A DNA stretch of 64,000 nt, taken from assembly GCA_027676805.1 (NCBI GenBank), contig JAQENU010000001.1, positions 310,001 to 374,000 on the forward strand, given 5' to 3'. Every line of letters starts with the position of its first letter. The stretch's first letter is position 1. The notes below the pieces were generated by a model. It saw nothing but the letters and a program-made list of their open reading frames with translations. It ran no database searches and had not been told where the DNA came from. This stretch comes from Coprobacillaceae bacterium UN01-12pH3A (lineage in GTDB: Bacteria; Bacillota_I; Bacilli_A; Erysipelotrichales; Coprobacillaceae). The position numbers and the translations under genes were made by a program. Shown here in pieces: positions 40,781-48,614 of the stretch.

Positions 40781-42391
40781 ATGGACTATCAAATAACACA
40801 ACATGGTTTAACATTAGAAAAAAACTTTGAACTCTTCCCTACTCAATTCAGTGAAAATGTCAAAGTGGAATTTATTCGAGATTCTAAATATAACGGACTG
40901 ATAATGATCCCTTTTATTGCTTACGGTAAGGATAAACAGCATATTATTACCCCAAAAATGTTAGAAGATGATTCATTATTATTCCCAAAAGAAGTTTTTG
41001 AAGAAAGTGGAACTATTTCTTTATCATTCTCTATTGCACAAAATACTGAAATAAAAAATACAGATGTTATCAACATAAGAATTAATAGAAGTGCGGGAAA
41101 GAAAAATGTTCTGCCTGCTAACGAAGATACGTGGAAAATGGTTTTGAGTGATTTCTTAATGCAAGAACTGCGTGAGCATATTAATCCTGCTATTGAAACA
41201 ATCTTAATGGATACAAAAAAATTACAAGATGAAGCAAATAACCAGCAATTAAATGCATTAAAACAACAAGAAATTGTATCCGCTTTAATTGAAATAGAAA
41301 AAGAATATCAAAAAGAAGAGATTACCCGCAAAGACGCTGAAAAAATAAGAATAGAAGCAGAAAATCTTCGTATTCTTAATGAAACTACACGAATTGACGC
41401 CGAAAATAAAAGAGAGATTGAAACATCAACAGTTATTGAAGAAGCTTATAATGCAACCATTAATGCAAATAATGCAGCAGAAACAGCACAAAATGCCGTT
41501 CAGAATTTTAGTAATACAAAAATTAAATTTACAGAGGCAAAACAATTAGAAAATATTAATGATGGTGAACAGTTAAATATATTATTTGGAAAATTAAAAA
41601 AATTTTATACAAGCTTAATACCAGTAGGTACTGTGCTCTCTTTTTCAGGAGAGACACCACCGGAAGGATATTTATTATGTCAGGGACAAGCGATCAGCAG
41701 AACCGACTATGCAAATCTGTTTAATATTATTGGCATAAAGTATGGTGCCGGTGACGGAAATACAACCTTCAATCTGCCTGATTTAAGAAGTCGTGTACCA
41801 GTGGGGCTAAATACATCAGATAATGATTTTCAAGCACTTGGAACAACTGGGGGAGTTAAAACAGTTACCCTTACTTCAAATCAACTCCCAGCACATAATC
41901 ATAGTGCTGCTACAACGGTAAATAATGGCGGCGCTCATACACATAGTGGATCAAGTGCAAGCGCAGGTGGTCATACCCATACTGCGACAAGTGGGAGTGC
42001 CGGCGGACACACTCACACGATTAATAATAGTGGAAACTTAAACATTCCAATATATGTAGATGGTAGTGCTACATCACAAAACAGAATAGCATATTATATT
42101 TTAGGACAAGGGTTTTCAAATATACGTAATTATATTACATGGGACGAGGGTAGCCCATCCCACACGATATCTGCCATCGGCGGAAATCACGCACATACTA
42201 TGGCGAGTGCCGGAGCGCATACGCATAGCGTTTCAGTTGCATCCAATGGTTCGCATGCTCACACTATTACTATTGGTAGTGCTGGAACGCATGGACATAC
42301 TGCGGTGACAAGCGTTGACAATACTGGTGGAGGACAAGCACATAACAATATGCAGCCTTATGTTGTTTTAAATTATATTATTAAATATTAA
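40781..42391 (+). CDS. Baseplate/tail fibre protein with phage tail collar domain
   Basis: This 536-residue protein has an N-terminal baseplate-anchoring module (residues ~1-140, FPTQFSENVKV..FIRD, MIPFIAYG), a helical stalk (EEITRKDAEKIRIEAENLRI) and a tail collar domain from ~280. The collar shows PVGTVLSFSGETPPEGYLLCQGQ and FNLPDLRSRVPVG. The C-terminus carries H-x-H repeats (GGAHTHSG, GGHTHTA, AHTHSV, GTHGHT) like the metal-binding knitted needle of T4 gp12-type fibres. The start is one base after the Tal stop. A receptor-binding role is likely. The N-terminal module recurs in the next gene. Confidence 0.75.
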   Translation: MDYQITQHGLTLEKNFELFPTQFSENVKVEFIRDSKYNGLIMIPFIAYGKDKQHIITPKMLEDDSLLFPKEVFEESGTISLSFSIAQNTEIKNTDVINIRINRSAGKKNVLPANEDTWKMVLSDFLMQELREHINPAIETILMDTKKLQDEANNQQLNALKQQEIVSALIEIEKEYQKEEITRKDAEKIRIEAENLRILNETTRIDAENKREIETSTVIEEAYNATINANNAAETAQNAVQNFSNTKIKFTEAKQLENINDGEQLNILFGKLKKFYTSLIPVGTVLSFSGETPPEGYLLCQGQAISRTDYANLFNIIGIKYGAGDGNTTFNLPDLRSRVPVGLNTSDNDFQALGTTGGVKTVTLTSNQLPAHNHSAATTVNNGGAHTHSGSSASAGGHTHTATSGSAGGHTHTINNSGNLNIPIYVDGSATSQNRIAYYILGQGFSNIRNYITWDEGSPSHTISAIGGNHAHTMASAGAHTHSVSVASNGSHAHTITIGSAGTHGHTAVTSVDNTGGGQAHNNMQPYVVLNYIIKY

Positions 42392-42483
42392 TAATTTTAT
42401 ATAGATATATCTTCTATTACAAACTCTTTCACTATATCAATAATGAATATTTATCAACAAAAGAATTATAGAAAGGAGAATAA

Positions 42484-43635
42484 ATGAACTATACAATTAC
42501 ACAAAATGGACTTAATTTAGAAAAAAGCTTTGATTCCTTTCCTACTCAATTCAGTGAAAATGTCAAAGTCTCTTTTATCCGTGATCCTCTATTTACTGGA
42601 CATATTATGATCCCCTTTATTGCTTATGGCAGAAATAAACAATATATCGCTACTCCCAAAATGTTAAATGATGATACTCTTATTTTTCCTAAGGAAGTAT
42701 TTAAAGAAAGTGGCAGAATCGCTCTTTCTTTTTCTATTGCCAATGATAATGAGGTCATCTATACCAATATTACAGATATCCGTATTAATAAAAGCTCCGG
42801 TAAACTGGATATTCTTCCTGATGAAGAATCATGGATAACGGTATTAAGCAACTTCTTAATGCAGGAATTGCGTGATCGCATTAACCCTGCTATTCAAACT
42901 GTTTTAAAGGATACTCAAGATTTACAAGAGGTTGTCCATCAATTAGTTTCAGAAACAAATGATAGACTAGATACTTTATACGATAATACTCAATCAAAAA
43001 CTGACGAACTTATTGAACAGTTGAATCAAAAACTACACAATGGCGATTTTAATGGCTTAACGATATTAAATGGTATTGGGATTCCCTCTCCTACACTAGG
43101 AAGAGATGGAGATACCTATATTAATACAAATGCAGAAGGAGAATATGCTCAATACTTCTTCATTAAAATTGATGGAATCTGGGAACCACAATTCAAAGTG
43201 GCTGGTAAAGATGGGACAGATACACTTCCGGTTGGTGCAGAAGTATTAATTGACTACGACCAGCCTATTCCAGTAGGCTATGAAGAAGTGGAAGAAGTAT
43301 ATGAAGCTACCGAGGTTTATTTAGAGAATGGCAAGACTGTTGAAGAGTCAATCAGTTCGATTGATTTAGATGGTAATGTCCAACCTACTCTATCCATATC
43401 AACAACACGAGATAGTACAAAAGAAAAAGTAAAAGTTCAACTAACAGATAGCAGTGGCAAAGCAATTATGATTGAAACCAGTGCCGATCAAGTTTATGTA
43501 AATGATGATACTAAATTGAGTGATGTATTAAATGGTCAGGCATTTTATATCAAACAAGAAGATGGTTTGCTTTATTTAGGTAACTACACAGAATGGATAG
43601 ATGCTGGTAAACCATCAATGTTACAAGGAGAATAA
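42484..43635 (+). CDS. Second baseplate fibre protein sharing the same N-terminal module
   Basis: This 383-residue protein repeats the N-terminal module of the preceding fibre almost motif by motif (FPTQFSENVKV, MIPFIAYGRNKQY, FPKEVFKESGRIALSFSIA, FLMQELRDRINPAI), but replaces the collar with a different C-terminus. That part has a coiled coil, a GRDGDTYINTNAEGEYAQYFF collagen-end-like carbohydrate module, a TLPVGAEVLIDYDQPIPVGYE segment and a small terminal beta domain. The shared module suggests both attach at the same site. AGAAAGGAG precedes the ATG after a 92-base gap. Confidence 0.7.
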   Translation: MNYTITQNGLNLEKSFDSFPTQFSENVKVSFIRDPLFTGHIMIPFIAYGRNKQYIATPKMLNDDTLIFPKEVFKESGRIALSFSIANDNEVIYTNITDIRINKSSGKLDILPDEESWITVLSNFLMQELRDRINPAIQTVLKDTQDLQEVVHQLVSETNDRLDTLYDNTQSKTDELIEQLNQKLHNGDFNGLTILNGIGIPSPTLGRDGDTYINTNAEGEYAQYFFIKIDGIWEPQFKVAGKDGTDTLPVGAEVLIDYDQPIPVGYEEVEEVYEATEVYLENGKTVEESISSIDLDGNVQPTLSISTTRDSTKEKVKVQLTDSSGKAIMIETSADQVYVNDDTKLSDVLNGQAFYIKQEDGLLYLGNYTEWIDAGKPSMLQGE

Positions 43636-43639
43636 AATT

Positions 43640-43732
43640 ATGAATAATACGAAACAAATATTGCCCACCCCACTTTCAGGATTTAAGAAAAGAGGTGGAT
43701 GCTTACTAACATTTACCCGTGATAAGTTATGA
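43640..43732 (+). CDS. 30-residue ORF at the head of an orphan fibre-tip cassette
   Basis: CAAGGAG precedes an ATG at 43640 encoding 30 residues (starting MNNTKQILPTPLSGF), with its TGA overlapping the next ATG (ATGA). It may be a real small gene translating into the next ORF, or the 5' remnant of a fibre gene broken by a frameshift, since the next frame is -1 relative to it. Confidence 0.4.
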   Translation: MNNTKQILPTPLSGFKKRGGCLLTFTRDKL

Positions 43733-44085
43733 TTAAAATTTTAACAGATGAATTAATTGATGTGATTATTACCCCAAGTACAGGATTTACCATCTTATAC
43801 AATAATAGTGTAAGGGTAGGAAATTTATTGTTTCTTACATTTGGTATCAAGAAAAATAGTGGATATTATATATTTGAAGATGAAGTTTGTGCAACAATTG
43901 AGTCTATAACTCCATTTTCTCAAGTGGTAACCTGTGGACTTGCCTCTAAAGGCGATTGGTCAATTGAAAACATGGGATATTGTTTTACATCAAAAAATAT
44001 AGTCATTTCAGATAGGAATGACTTAAAAAAATATAACCGAGCGCATGTTAATACAATGGTTAAAATAAAAAATCGACTTACATAA
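43729..44085 (+). CDS. Orphan receptor-binding tip domain (no N-terminal anchor)
   Basis: This 118-residue beta-rich protein (ITPSTGFTILYNNSVRVGNLLFLTFGI) resembles the C-terminal head domain of fibre proteins, which often contains a G-F/W-T...R-x-G-N-x-x-x-L pattern. It has no baseplate-binding N-terminus and no ribosome site of its own, relying on ATGA coupling to the 30-residue ORF. It may be a fibre-tip remnant, a swappable cassette or a free accessory. Confidence 0.45.
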   Translation: MIKILTDELIDVIITPSTGFTILYNNSVRVGNLLFLTFGIKKNSGYYIFEDEVCATIESITPFSQVVTCGLASKGDWSIENMGYCFTSKNIVISDRNDLKKYNRAHVNTMVKIKNRLT

Positions 44086-44102
44086 ATGTTTTAAGCTTAT
44101 AA

Positions 44103-44411
44103 ATGTTTAAATTAAAACTACATGAAGATACTGGATGGATAAGTATTGGGAAATATTCAATGTATAGAAAAGTAAACGGTATAGTATATGTTAATTTTCA
44201 AGAAACACCTCCTTCGGTTGGAGACTTTGTTACTATATTTACTATGCCAGCAGGATTTAGACCTAGTAAGAATTTATGTTTTTCTGTTTCAGAGAATAAT
44301 GCTACTCCTCAATTCAGTGCAAATATTATAGCAAAAACTACGGGAGTGATATCTTTGATTACAAGTAAGAACATACAATTTATTGGTTCATTTTCATTCC
44401 CAACAGATTAA
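44103..44411 (+). CDS. Second orphan receptor-binding tip domain
   Basis: These 102 residues begin with FKLKLHEDTGWISIGKYSM and include YRKVNGIVYVNF and TMPAGFRPSKNLCFSVSEN. The R-K-x-x-G-x-V-x-V ... P-x-G-F-R-P pattern is the common C-terminal tip domain of siphovirus fibres. No Shine-Dalgarno sequence precedes the ATG. Together with the ORF upstream it looks like detached tip cassettes rather than independent proteins. Confidence 0.45.
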   Translation: MFKLKLHEDTGWISIGKYSMYRKVNGIVYVNFQETPPSVGDFVTIFTMPAGFRPSKNLCFSVSENNATPQFSANIIAKTTGVISLITSKNIQFIGSFSFPTD

Positions 44412-44427
44412 AAGGAGATGATAAAGA

Positions 44428-45687
44428 TTGTCTACAAAAAAGAAGAAAAGAATCAGAAAAACTTCCCAAATTACAGTTTTAAATGATGGCGTTATAGTTA
44501 ATTCTATGGAATCTAATTCAGCTAAAGATGCTCCAAGTATAAATGCTGTTAATAGAAGTTTCTTAAATAAGAATACAGGTGGAACTATTAGTGGCAATTT
44601 GGTGCTTACAAATAACAAAACAATAAAAGGTAATACACTTGCTGGTAGAAGCCTAACTATTTTGTGCGTATATAGTGATAACAATGTATTGGTAGGATCA
44701 CCTGAATTATCAATGAAAATTAGAAGTGCTACAGTACCTATTTGGGAAAATGGATCAGTAAAAAAGAAACTCCTTGTTGAAGGAGATGCTGCTTTAGGAG
44801 ATACACTGCCTGTAGGCTCAGTTATCTATGTAGATAATGATGATGAATTACCCGCTGGATATGAAAAAATAGATATTATTCCACCAAAACAGCTTCTAAT
44901 CAATAATGATTTTCAATGCAACCAGAGAGGGCAAAGTGAATACATTATCGAAAATAACAAGTCCTCTTACACACTAGATATGTGGAAAGTATATGCCGAA
45001 AGCAATTCAAGTTCTAAATTAACAAAATTAATGAATGGCATTAAGCTAGAGACTGATGGCGGGCAACTGTTCCAAGTATTTAATGATACTTACAAAGTTA
45101 ATACTATTTCAATAAAAATTAATGTACTTCGAGGAAACCTAAGTATGAAAATTTATAATGATAATGATGGATGGCATAATGGAATAGAAAGTTTAAAAGT
45201 TGGTGTTAATAATTTTACCATAAGAGAAGAAACACCATATAAAAGAATTGGTATTTTAGCCAATGGGGAATGCACTGTTGAAATTGAATACATTGATTTA
45301 TTCGAGGGCGACATTGCTTATCCCCATGTTAAAGAAGATTATGCAACAACATTAATGAAGTGTCAGCAATATATTTTTTCATACCCAAAAGACGTTGTTT
45401 TTAATAGCACTTCATTATGCTGGCAGTTAAAACCAAGAGATACCATAATATGTGACTTTCAATTACCGACAACAATGAAAGGTTTGCCAACATTCACGTA
45501 TAGTGCTTTAGGCGTATTATCTAGGAATAATGCTAAACTTTATAATGTCTTTAATATGGTAGTATTTAATTTGCGAAGAAATTCAATTGACATACAGTTG
45601 AGACGTGATGAAGCGTATGATGTAGTTAATGATGAATGGTATTCAGTGATTACTACTAATTTAATAATATCCTGCGAACCACTATAG
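44428..45687 (+). CDS. Receptor-binding/tail fibre protein 1 of a tandem family
   Basis: This 419-residue protein starts at a TTG with AAAGGAGATGAT upstream. Its N-terminus is basic (STKKKKRIRKTS) with a fibre-type SMESNSAKDAPSINAVN segment and a TLPVGSVIYVDNDDELPAGYEKI linker. From residue ~155 comes LLINNDFQCNQRGQSEYI, then YIDLFEGDIAYPHVKEDYATTLMKCQ, a jelly-roll-like domain shared with the next two genes. The C-terminal ~100 residues are unique. It probably binds a cell-surface carbohydrate. Confidence 0.65.
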   Translation: MSTKKKKRIRKTSQITVLNDGVIVNSMESNSAKDAPSINAVNRSFLNKNTGGTISGNLVLTNNKTIKGNTLAGRSLTILCVYSDNNVLVGSPELSMKIRSATVPIWENGSVKKKLLVEGDAALGDTLPVGSVIYVDNDDELPAGYEKIDIIPPKQLLINNDFQCNQRGQSEYIIENNKSSYTLDMWKVYAESNSSSKLTKLMNGIKLETDGGQLFQVFNDTYKVNTISIKINVLRGNLSMKIYNDNDGWHNGIESLKVGVNNFTIREETPYKRIGILANGECTVEIEYIDLFEGDIAYPHVKEDYATTLMKCQQYIFSYPKDVVFNSTSLCWQLKPRDTIICDFQLPTTMKGLPTFTYSALGVLSRNNAKLYNVFNMVVFNLRRNSIDIQLRRDEAYDVVNDEWYSVITTNLIISCEPL

Positions 45688-45834
45688 AAAGGAGGAATAT
45701 TTATGGGGTATTATATAAAGAAAACAGAACAAACAGCACCAGTTCAAGCTGTTACAGAATCGAGTTTAAAAAGTGCCAGTGAAATAAATGTTCCTACTGT
45801 TAAAGCGGTTTTAGATGGATTGCATTATCCTAAC
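45679..45834 (+). repeat. 156-bp exact direct repeat, copy 1
   Basis: Identical to 46618-46773. It covers the end of one fibre gene, the ribosome site and the first ~44 codons of the next. It results from recent tandem duplication and gives a homologous tract for recombination between fibre genes. Confidence 0.9.
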
Positions 45835-46626
45835 CTTTTGATTAATGGTGATTTTCAATGTAATCAGAGAGAACGATCTAGTTATGCAATAAATGGCGCA
45901 TACTCACTAGATATGTGGCTTATTAAGCAAGGATTGAAAGTTGACATAATCTCAAATGGCATTCGAATAACCCAAAGAGATGATGGCGCAATATTCTTGT
46001 TACAACAATTTATTCAAAGCGAAATGTTCAACAATCAAAGTTATACATTGAATATTAAATGTAGTGGAAAAGTAACTTCCGCTACATTTGTATATAATGA
46101 TACAAATTATACAAGTTCATTAGATGCACCATTTATTTTTGAAAATGCAGTTATAGGAATTAAAGTATTCAATCATAATGGAAAAAAAGTTTTTCAAATT
46201 TATTTAAAAGTTAGAACATCAGATATTGAACACATTAATTTATTTAATGGTGACATTGCTTATCCTCATGTAAAAGAAGATTATGCAATAGCGTTAATGA
46301 AATGTCAAAATAAAGTTATTTTTTATGACAATATTTATAGTGATTCTAATATCACTGCCTCTCACAAGGCTAAAAATGACTTGTTGATTTATAATATATG
46401 GCTTCCGTGTGATTTGTCAGGAGCAACAGTGGCTATAGGAGAAGCTGCGGCATATGCTGGAGGAACAACAAATAGCTATACTATAAAACTTTATAGCGCA
46501 GAAGTTCTTAAAAATCGTGTAAGATTGCGATTTAAAAAAACAGATGAAAATTCTTTCCCTATTGAATCAGACACAGAGTATAACATATCAATAAGAAATT
46601 TATTAATAACTAAAGAGCCACTATAG
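45703..46626 (+). CDS. Receptor-binding/tail fibre protein 2 of the tandem family
   Basis: A 307-residue protein with a strong AAAGGAGG ribosome site. Residues 1-60 (MGYYIKKTEQTAPVQAVTES through the LLINGDFQCNQR segment) are almost identical to the following gene. It retains HINLFNGDIAYPHVKEDYAI in the middle of a beta-rich domain and then has a unique C-terminal ~110 residues. It lacks the long N-terminal part of protein 1. The constant-front, variable-back layout suggests alternative specificities. Confidence 0.65.
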   Translation: MGYYIKKTEQTAPVQAVTESSLKSASEINVPTVKAVLDGLHYPNLLINGDFQCNQRERSSYAINGAYSLDMWLIKQGLKVDIISNGIRITQRDDGAIFLLQQFIQSEMFNNQSYTLNIKCSGKVTSATFVYNDTNYTSSLDAPFIFENAVIGIKVFNHNGKKVFQIYLKVRTSDIEHINLFNGDIAYPHVKEDYAIALMKCQNKVIFYDNIYSDSNITASHKAKNDLLIYNIWLPCDLSGATVAIGEAAAYAGGTTNSYTIKLYSAEVLKNRVRLRFKKTDENSFPIESDTEYNISIRNLLITKEPL

Positions 46627-46773
46627 AAAGGAGGAATATTTATGGGGTATTATATAAAGAAAACAGAACAAACAGCACCAGTTCAAGCTGTTACAGAATC
46701 GAGTTTAAAAAGTGCCAGTGAAATAAATGTTCCTACTGTTAAAGCGGTTTTAGATGGATTGCATTATCCTAAC
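46618..46773 (+). repeat. 156-bp exact direct repeat, copy 2
   Basis: Second copy of the repeat at 45679-45834, offset by 939 bp. Similarity continues with few mismatches to about base 46811. Confidence 0.9.
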
Positions 46774-47547
46774 TTATTGATTAATGGTGATTTTCAATGT
46801 AATCAGAGAGGGCAAAGTAAATACATATCAAATCCCATGAAAGCCATTTATACAGTTGATATGTGGAGATTTAGTATGTTAGATAAATTAACATTGACAA
46901 TAAATGAAGAATACATAACCTTTAGTAATTTAAGAGTATCATTAGCTTCTTTTACTCAAACATGCTCAGAATTAGACATGTCAAAGAAATATACATTAGT
47001 AATAAAATTCAGAAATGAAAGTCCTTATTTAATAAAAAAAGAAGCAGGACAAGTTATAAATTATGAGTTTAAGAAAGGTGTTTTTGCAAGAGTTACAGAG
47101 GGTAAACTAGTAGGAATTTCAATTAATGGTGGGATAGAAATTGATATTGAATACATCGACTTATTCGAGGGTGACATTGCTTACCCTCATGCAAAAGAAG
47201 ATTATACGGTAGCTCTAATGAGGTGTCAAAGAAAATTATTAGTCTTTAATAACACACCTGTCGGAATTGGAAATTTTTACAACAATACTGTATACGCAAC
47301 TATTTTTATTCCAACATCACTAGATAACGTTCCTACAATTAGTTTCAATGGCTACAGATTTATAATTGATGGAATGGATGTTGCGAATATAACAAATGTA
47401 GTATTTGGATCTATGTCACAAAATCTTATTTATGTAAAAATAACTCTAGCAAAAAGCTTTAATTCATCTATGAACGGATTGAGCGGAAGAGTAACTGCAC
47501 AAGGAACAGGAAACGAATTTTTGTGTTTTTCATGCGAACCACTATAG
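46642..47547 (+). CDS. Receptor-binding/tail fibre protein 3 of the tandem family
   Basis: This 301-residue protein has the same first ~60 residues and ribosome site as protein 2, the LLINGDFQCNQRGQSKY motif shared with protein 1, and YIDLFEGDIAYPHAKEDYTVALMRCQ. The rest of the domain and the C-terminus differ. It ends FLCFSCEPL, like the ISCEPL and ITKEPL ends of its two paralogues, so even the extreme C-terminus is conserved around variable middles. Confidence 0.65.
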   Translation: MGYYIKKTEQTAPVQAVTESSLKSASEINVPTVKAVLDGLHYPNLLINGDFQCNQRGQSKYISNPMKAIYTVDMWRFSMLDKLTLTINEEYITFSNLRVSLASFTQTCSELDMSKKYTLVIKFRNESPYLIKKEAGQVINYEFKKGVFARVTEGKLVGISINGGIEIDIEYIDLFEGDIAYPHAKEDYTVALMRCQRKLLVFNNTPVGIGNFYNNTVYATIFIPTSLDNVPTISFNGYRFIIDGMDVANITNVVFGSMSQNLIYVKITLAKSFNSSMNGLSGRVTAQGTGNEFLCFSCEPL

Positions 47548-47561
47548 AAAGGAGAATAAAT

Positions 47562-47927
47562 ATGTATAAAGTATATGTAAAAGTAGATGAAAACAATTGT
47601 ATTACCGGGGTAGAATCGACCGCATTTTATACAGAACAAGAATTACTTGATAAAGGCTACGTCCTTATTGACGAAGGAGACAATGGCGATATTTACGGTC
47701 ATGCACAGCCTAACTATTTAACAAGTAAATACGGAAAACCCTGCTATGATGACGGTTTTAAACCCAATTTTAAATGTGTTAGTGGTGAAGTAATTGCGCT
47801 TACTGATGAAGAAAAAGCAGCGTTATTCCCACCCATAAAGCCATTACCGACATCAGATGAAATTCAAAATGAGTTCAACATTGATGTGGACTATCGCTTA
47901 TCATGTTTAGAATTAGGATTAATTTAG
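47562..47927 (+). CDS. Small phage tail protein upstream of XkdX-like gene
   Basis: A start at 47562 (MYKVYVKVDENN) follows AAAGGAGAATAAAT; an upstream open frame to 47523 lies within the previous gene. The 121 residues include a beta N-terminus, YVLIDEGDNGDIYGHAQPNYL and a C-terminal helix with TSDEIQNEFNIDVDYRLSCLE. Proteins of this type often sit between fibre genes and XkdX in Firmicutes prophages. Function unknown. Confidence 0.6.
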   Translation: MYKVYVKVDENNCITGVESTAFYTEQELLDKGYVLIDEGDNGDIYGHAQPNYLTSKYGKPCYDDGFKPNFKCVSGEVIALTDEEKAALFPPIKPLPTSDEIQNEFNIDVDYRLSCLELGLI

Positions 47928-47937
47928 GAGGATAAAA

Positions 47938-48105
47938 ATGAATACATATGAAATGTTAAAGAAGGCAATTACAGCAAAGAAAAATCGAGGAAGTCTAACA
48001 GAAAAATACATCCAAGACACGCAGAGTAAAATGGATGTATTTTTAATGGCAGATCGTATCAGTGAAGAACAGTACGCAGAACTAAATACTATGTTCAACG
48101 CATAA
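47938..48105 (+). CDS. XkdX-like small phage protein
   Basis: A 55-residue ORF starting MNTYEMLKKAITAKKNRGSL with GGAGGATAAAA as ribosome site, ten bases after the previous stop. The C-terminal RISEEQYAELNTMF matches the pattern of XkdX-type proteins (I-T-x-E-Q-Y-x-E-I), small proteins encoded just before holin genes in Bacillus and Clostridium prophages. Function unknown. Confidence 0.6.
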   Translation: MNTYEMLKKAITAKKNRGSLTEKYIQDTQSKMDVFLMADRISEEQYAELNTMFNA

Positions 48106-48112
48106 GTAAGTT

Positions 48113-48146
48113 AAGGATTCGATTCCACATCGGATCCTTTTATTTT
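48113..48146 (+). terminator. Intrinsic terminator between the fibre and lysis genes
   Basis: AAGGATTCGAT (48113-48123) and ATCGGATCCTT (48129-48139) pair with one G-U, loop TCCAC, followed by TTATTTT. It separates the structural genes from the lysis genes. Confidence 0.75.
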
Positions 48147-48169
48147 ACAAAAAGGAATGAGAGAAATGA

Positions 48170-48613
48170 ATGGATAAAATAAAATTATTTATAAGTGCTG
48201 TATGCAGCGCCTTTTTTAGTTTTTTTGGATTACTTGCAATTCCCATCTTATTATTAGTGGGATGCAATATAATTGATTGGACAACCGGATTGATGGCCGC
48301 CTACTGCAGAAATGAAAAGGTAACCAGTAAAAAATCTTTAAGTGGGATCGCTAAAAAAATTGTGATGTATATTTTAGTTTTTGTAGGATTTGTAATTGAT
48401 ATGTTAATTGGATATGTAACACAAAATACCTCCATTGTATTAAATTTGCCTAACATCGTATCTTGTTGTATTTGTGTATGGTTAGTACTAAACGAATTGA
48501 TCAGCATCACTGAAAACTGTGAAGATATTGGTGTAAGCATTCCCTTTTTAAGCCCCATTGTCAAGCTAATCAAGGGAAAAATTGAAGAAACAGTAAGGAT
48601 TGAGGAAAGATAA
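48170..48613 (+). CDS. Phage holin
   Basis: A 147-residue membrane protein with about three to four TM segments (FISAVCSAFFSFFGLLAIPI, VMYILVFVGFVIDMLIGYV, SCCICVWLVLNELISI). The motif LLVGCNIIDWTTGLMAA, a D-x-x-T-G after the second helix, is diagnostic of the toxin-secretion/phage-lysis holin family (Cph1/TcdE type). It would form membrane lesions that release the endolysin and particles. The stop overlaps the frame of the endolysin region, so the lysis pair is translated together. Confidence 0.85.
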   Translation: MDKIKLFISAVCSAFFSFFGLLAIPILLLVGCNIIDWTTGLMAAYCRNEKVTSKKSLSGIAKKIVMYILVFVGFVIDMLIGYVTQNTSIVLNLPNIVSCCICVWLVLNELISITENCEDIGVSIPFLSPIVKLIKGKIEETVRIEER

Positions 48614-48614
48614 G

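Noticed and set aside
44428-47547. Diversity-generating retroelement acting on the fibre genes
   Set aside because: No reverse transcriptase or template repeat is present in the window.
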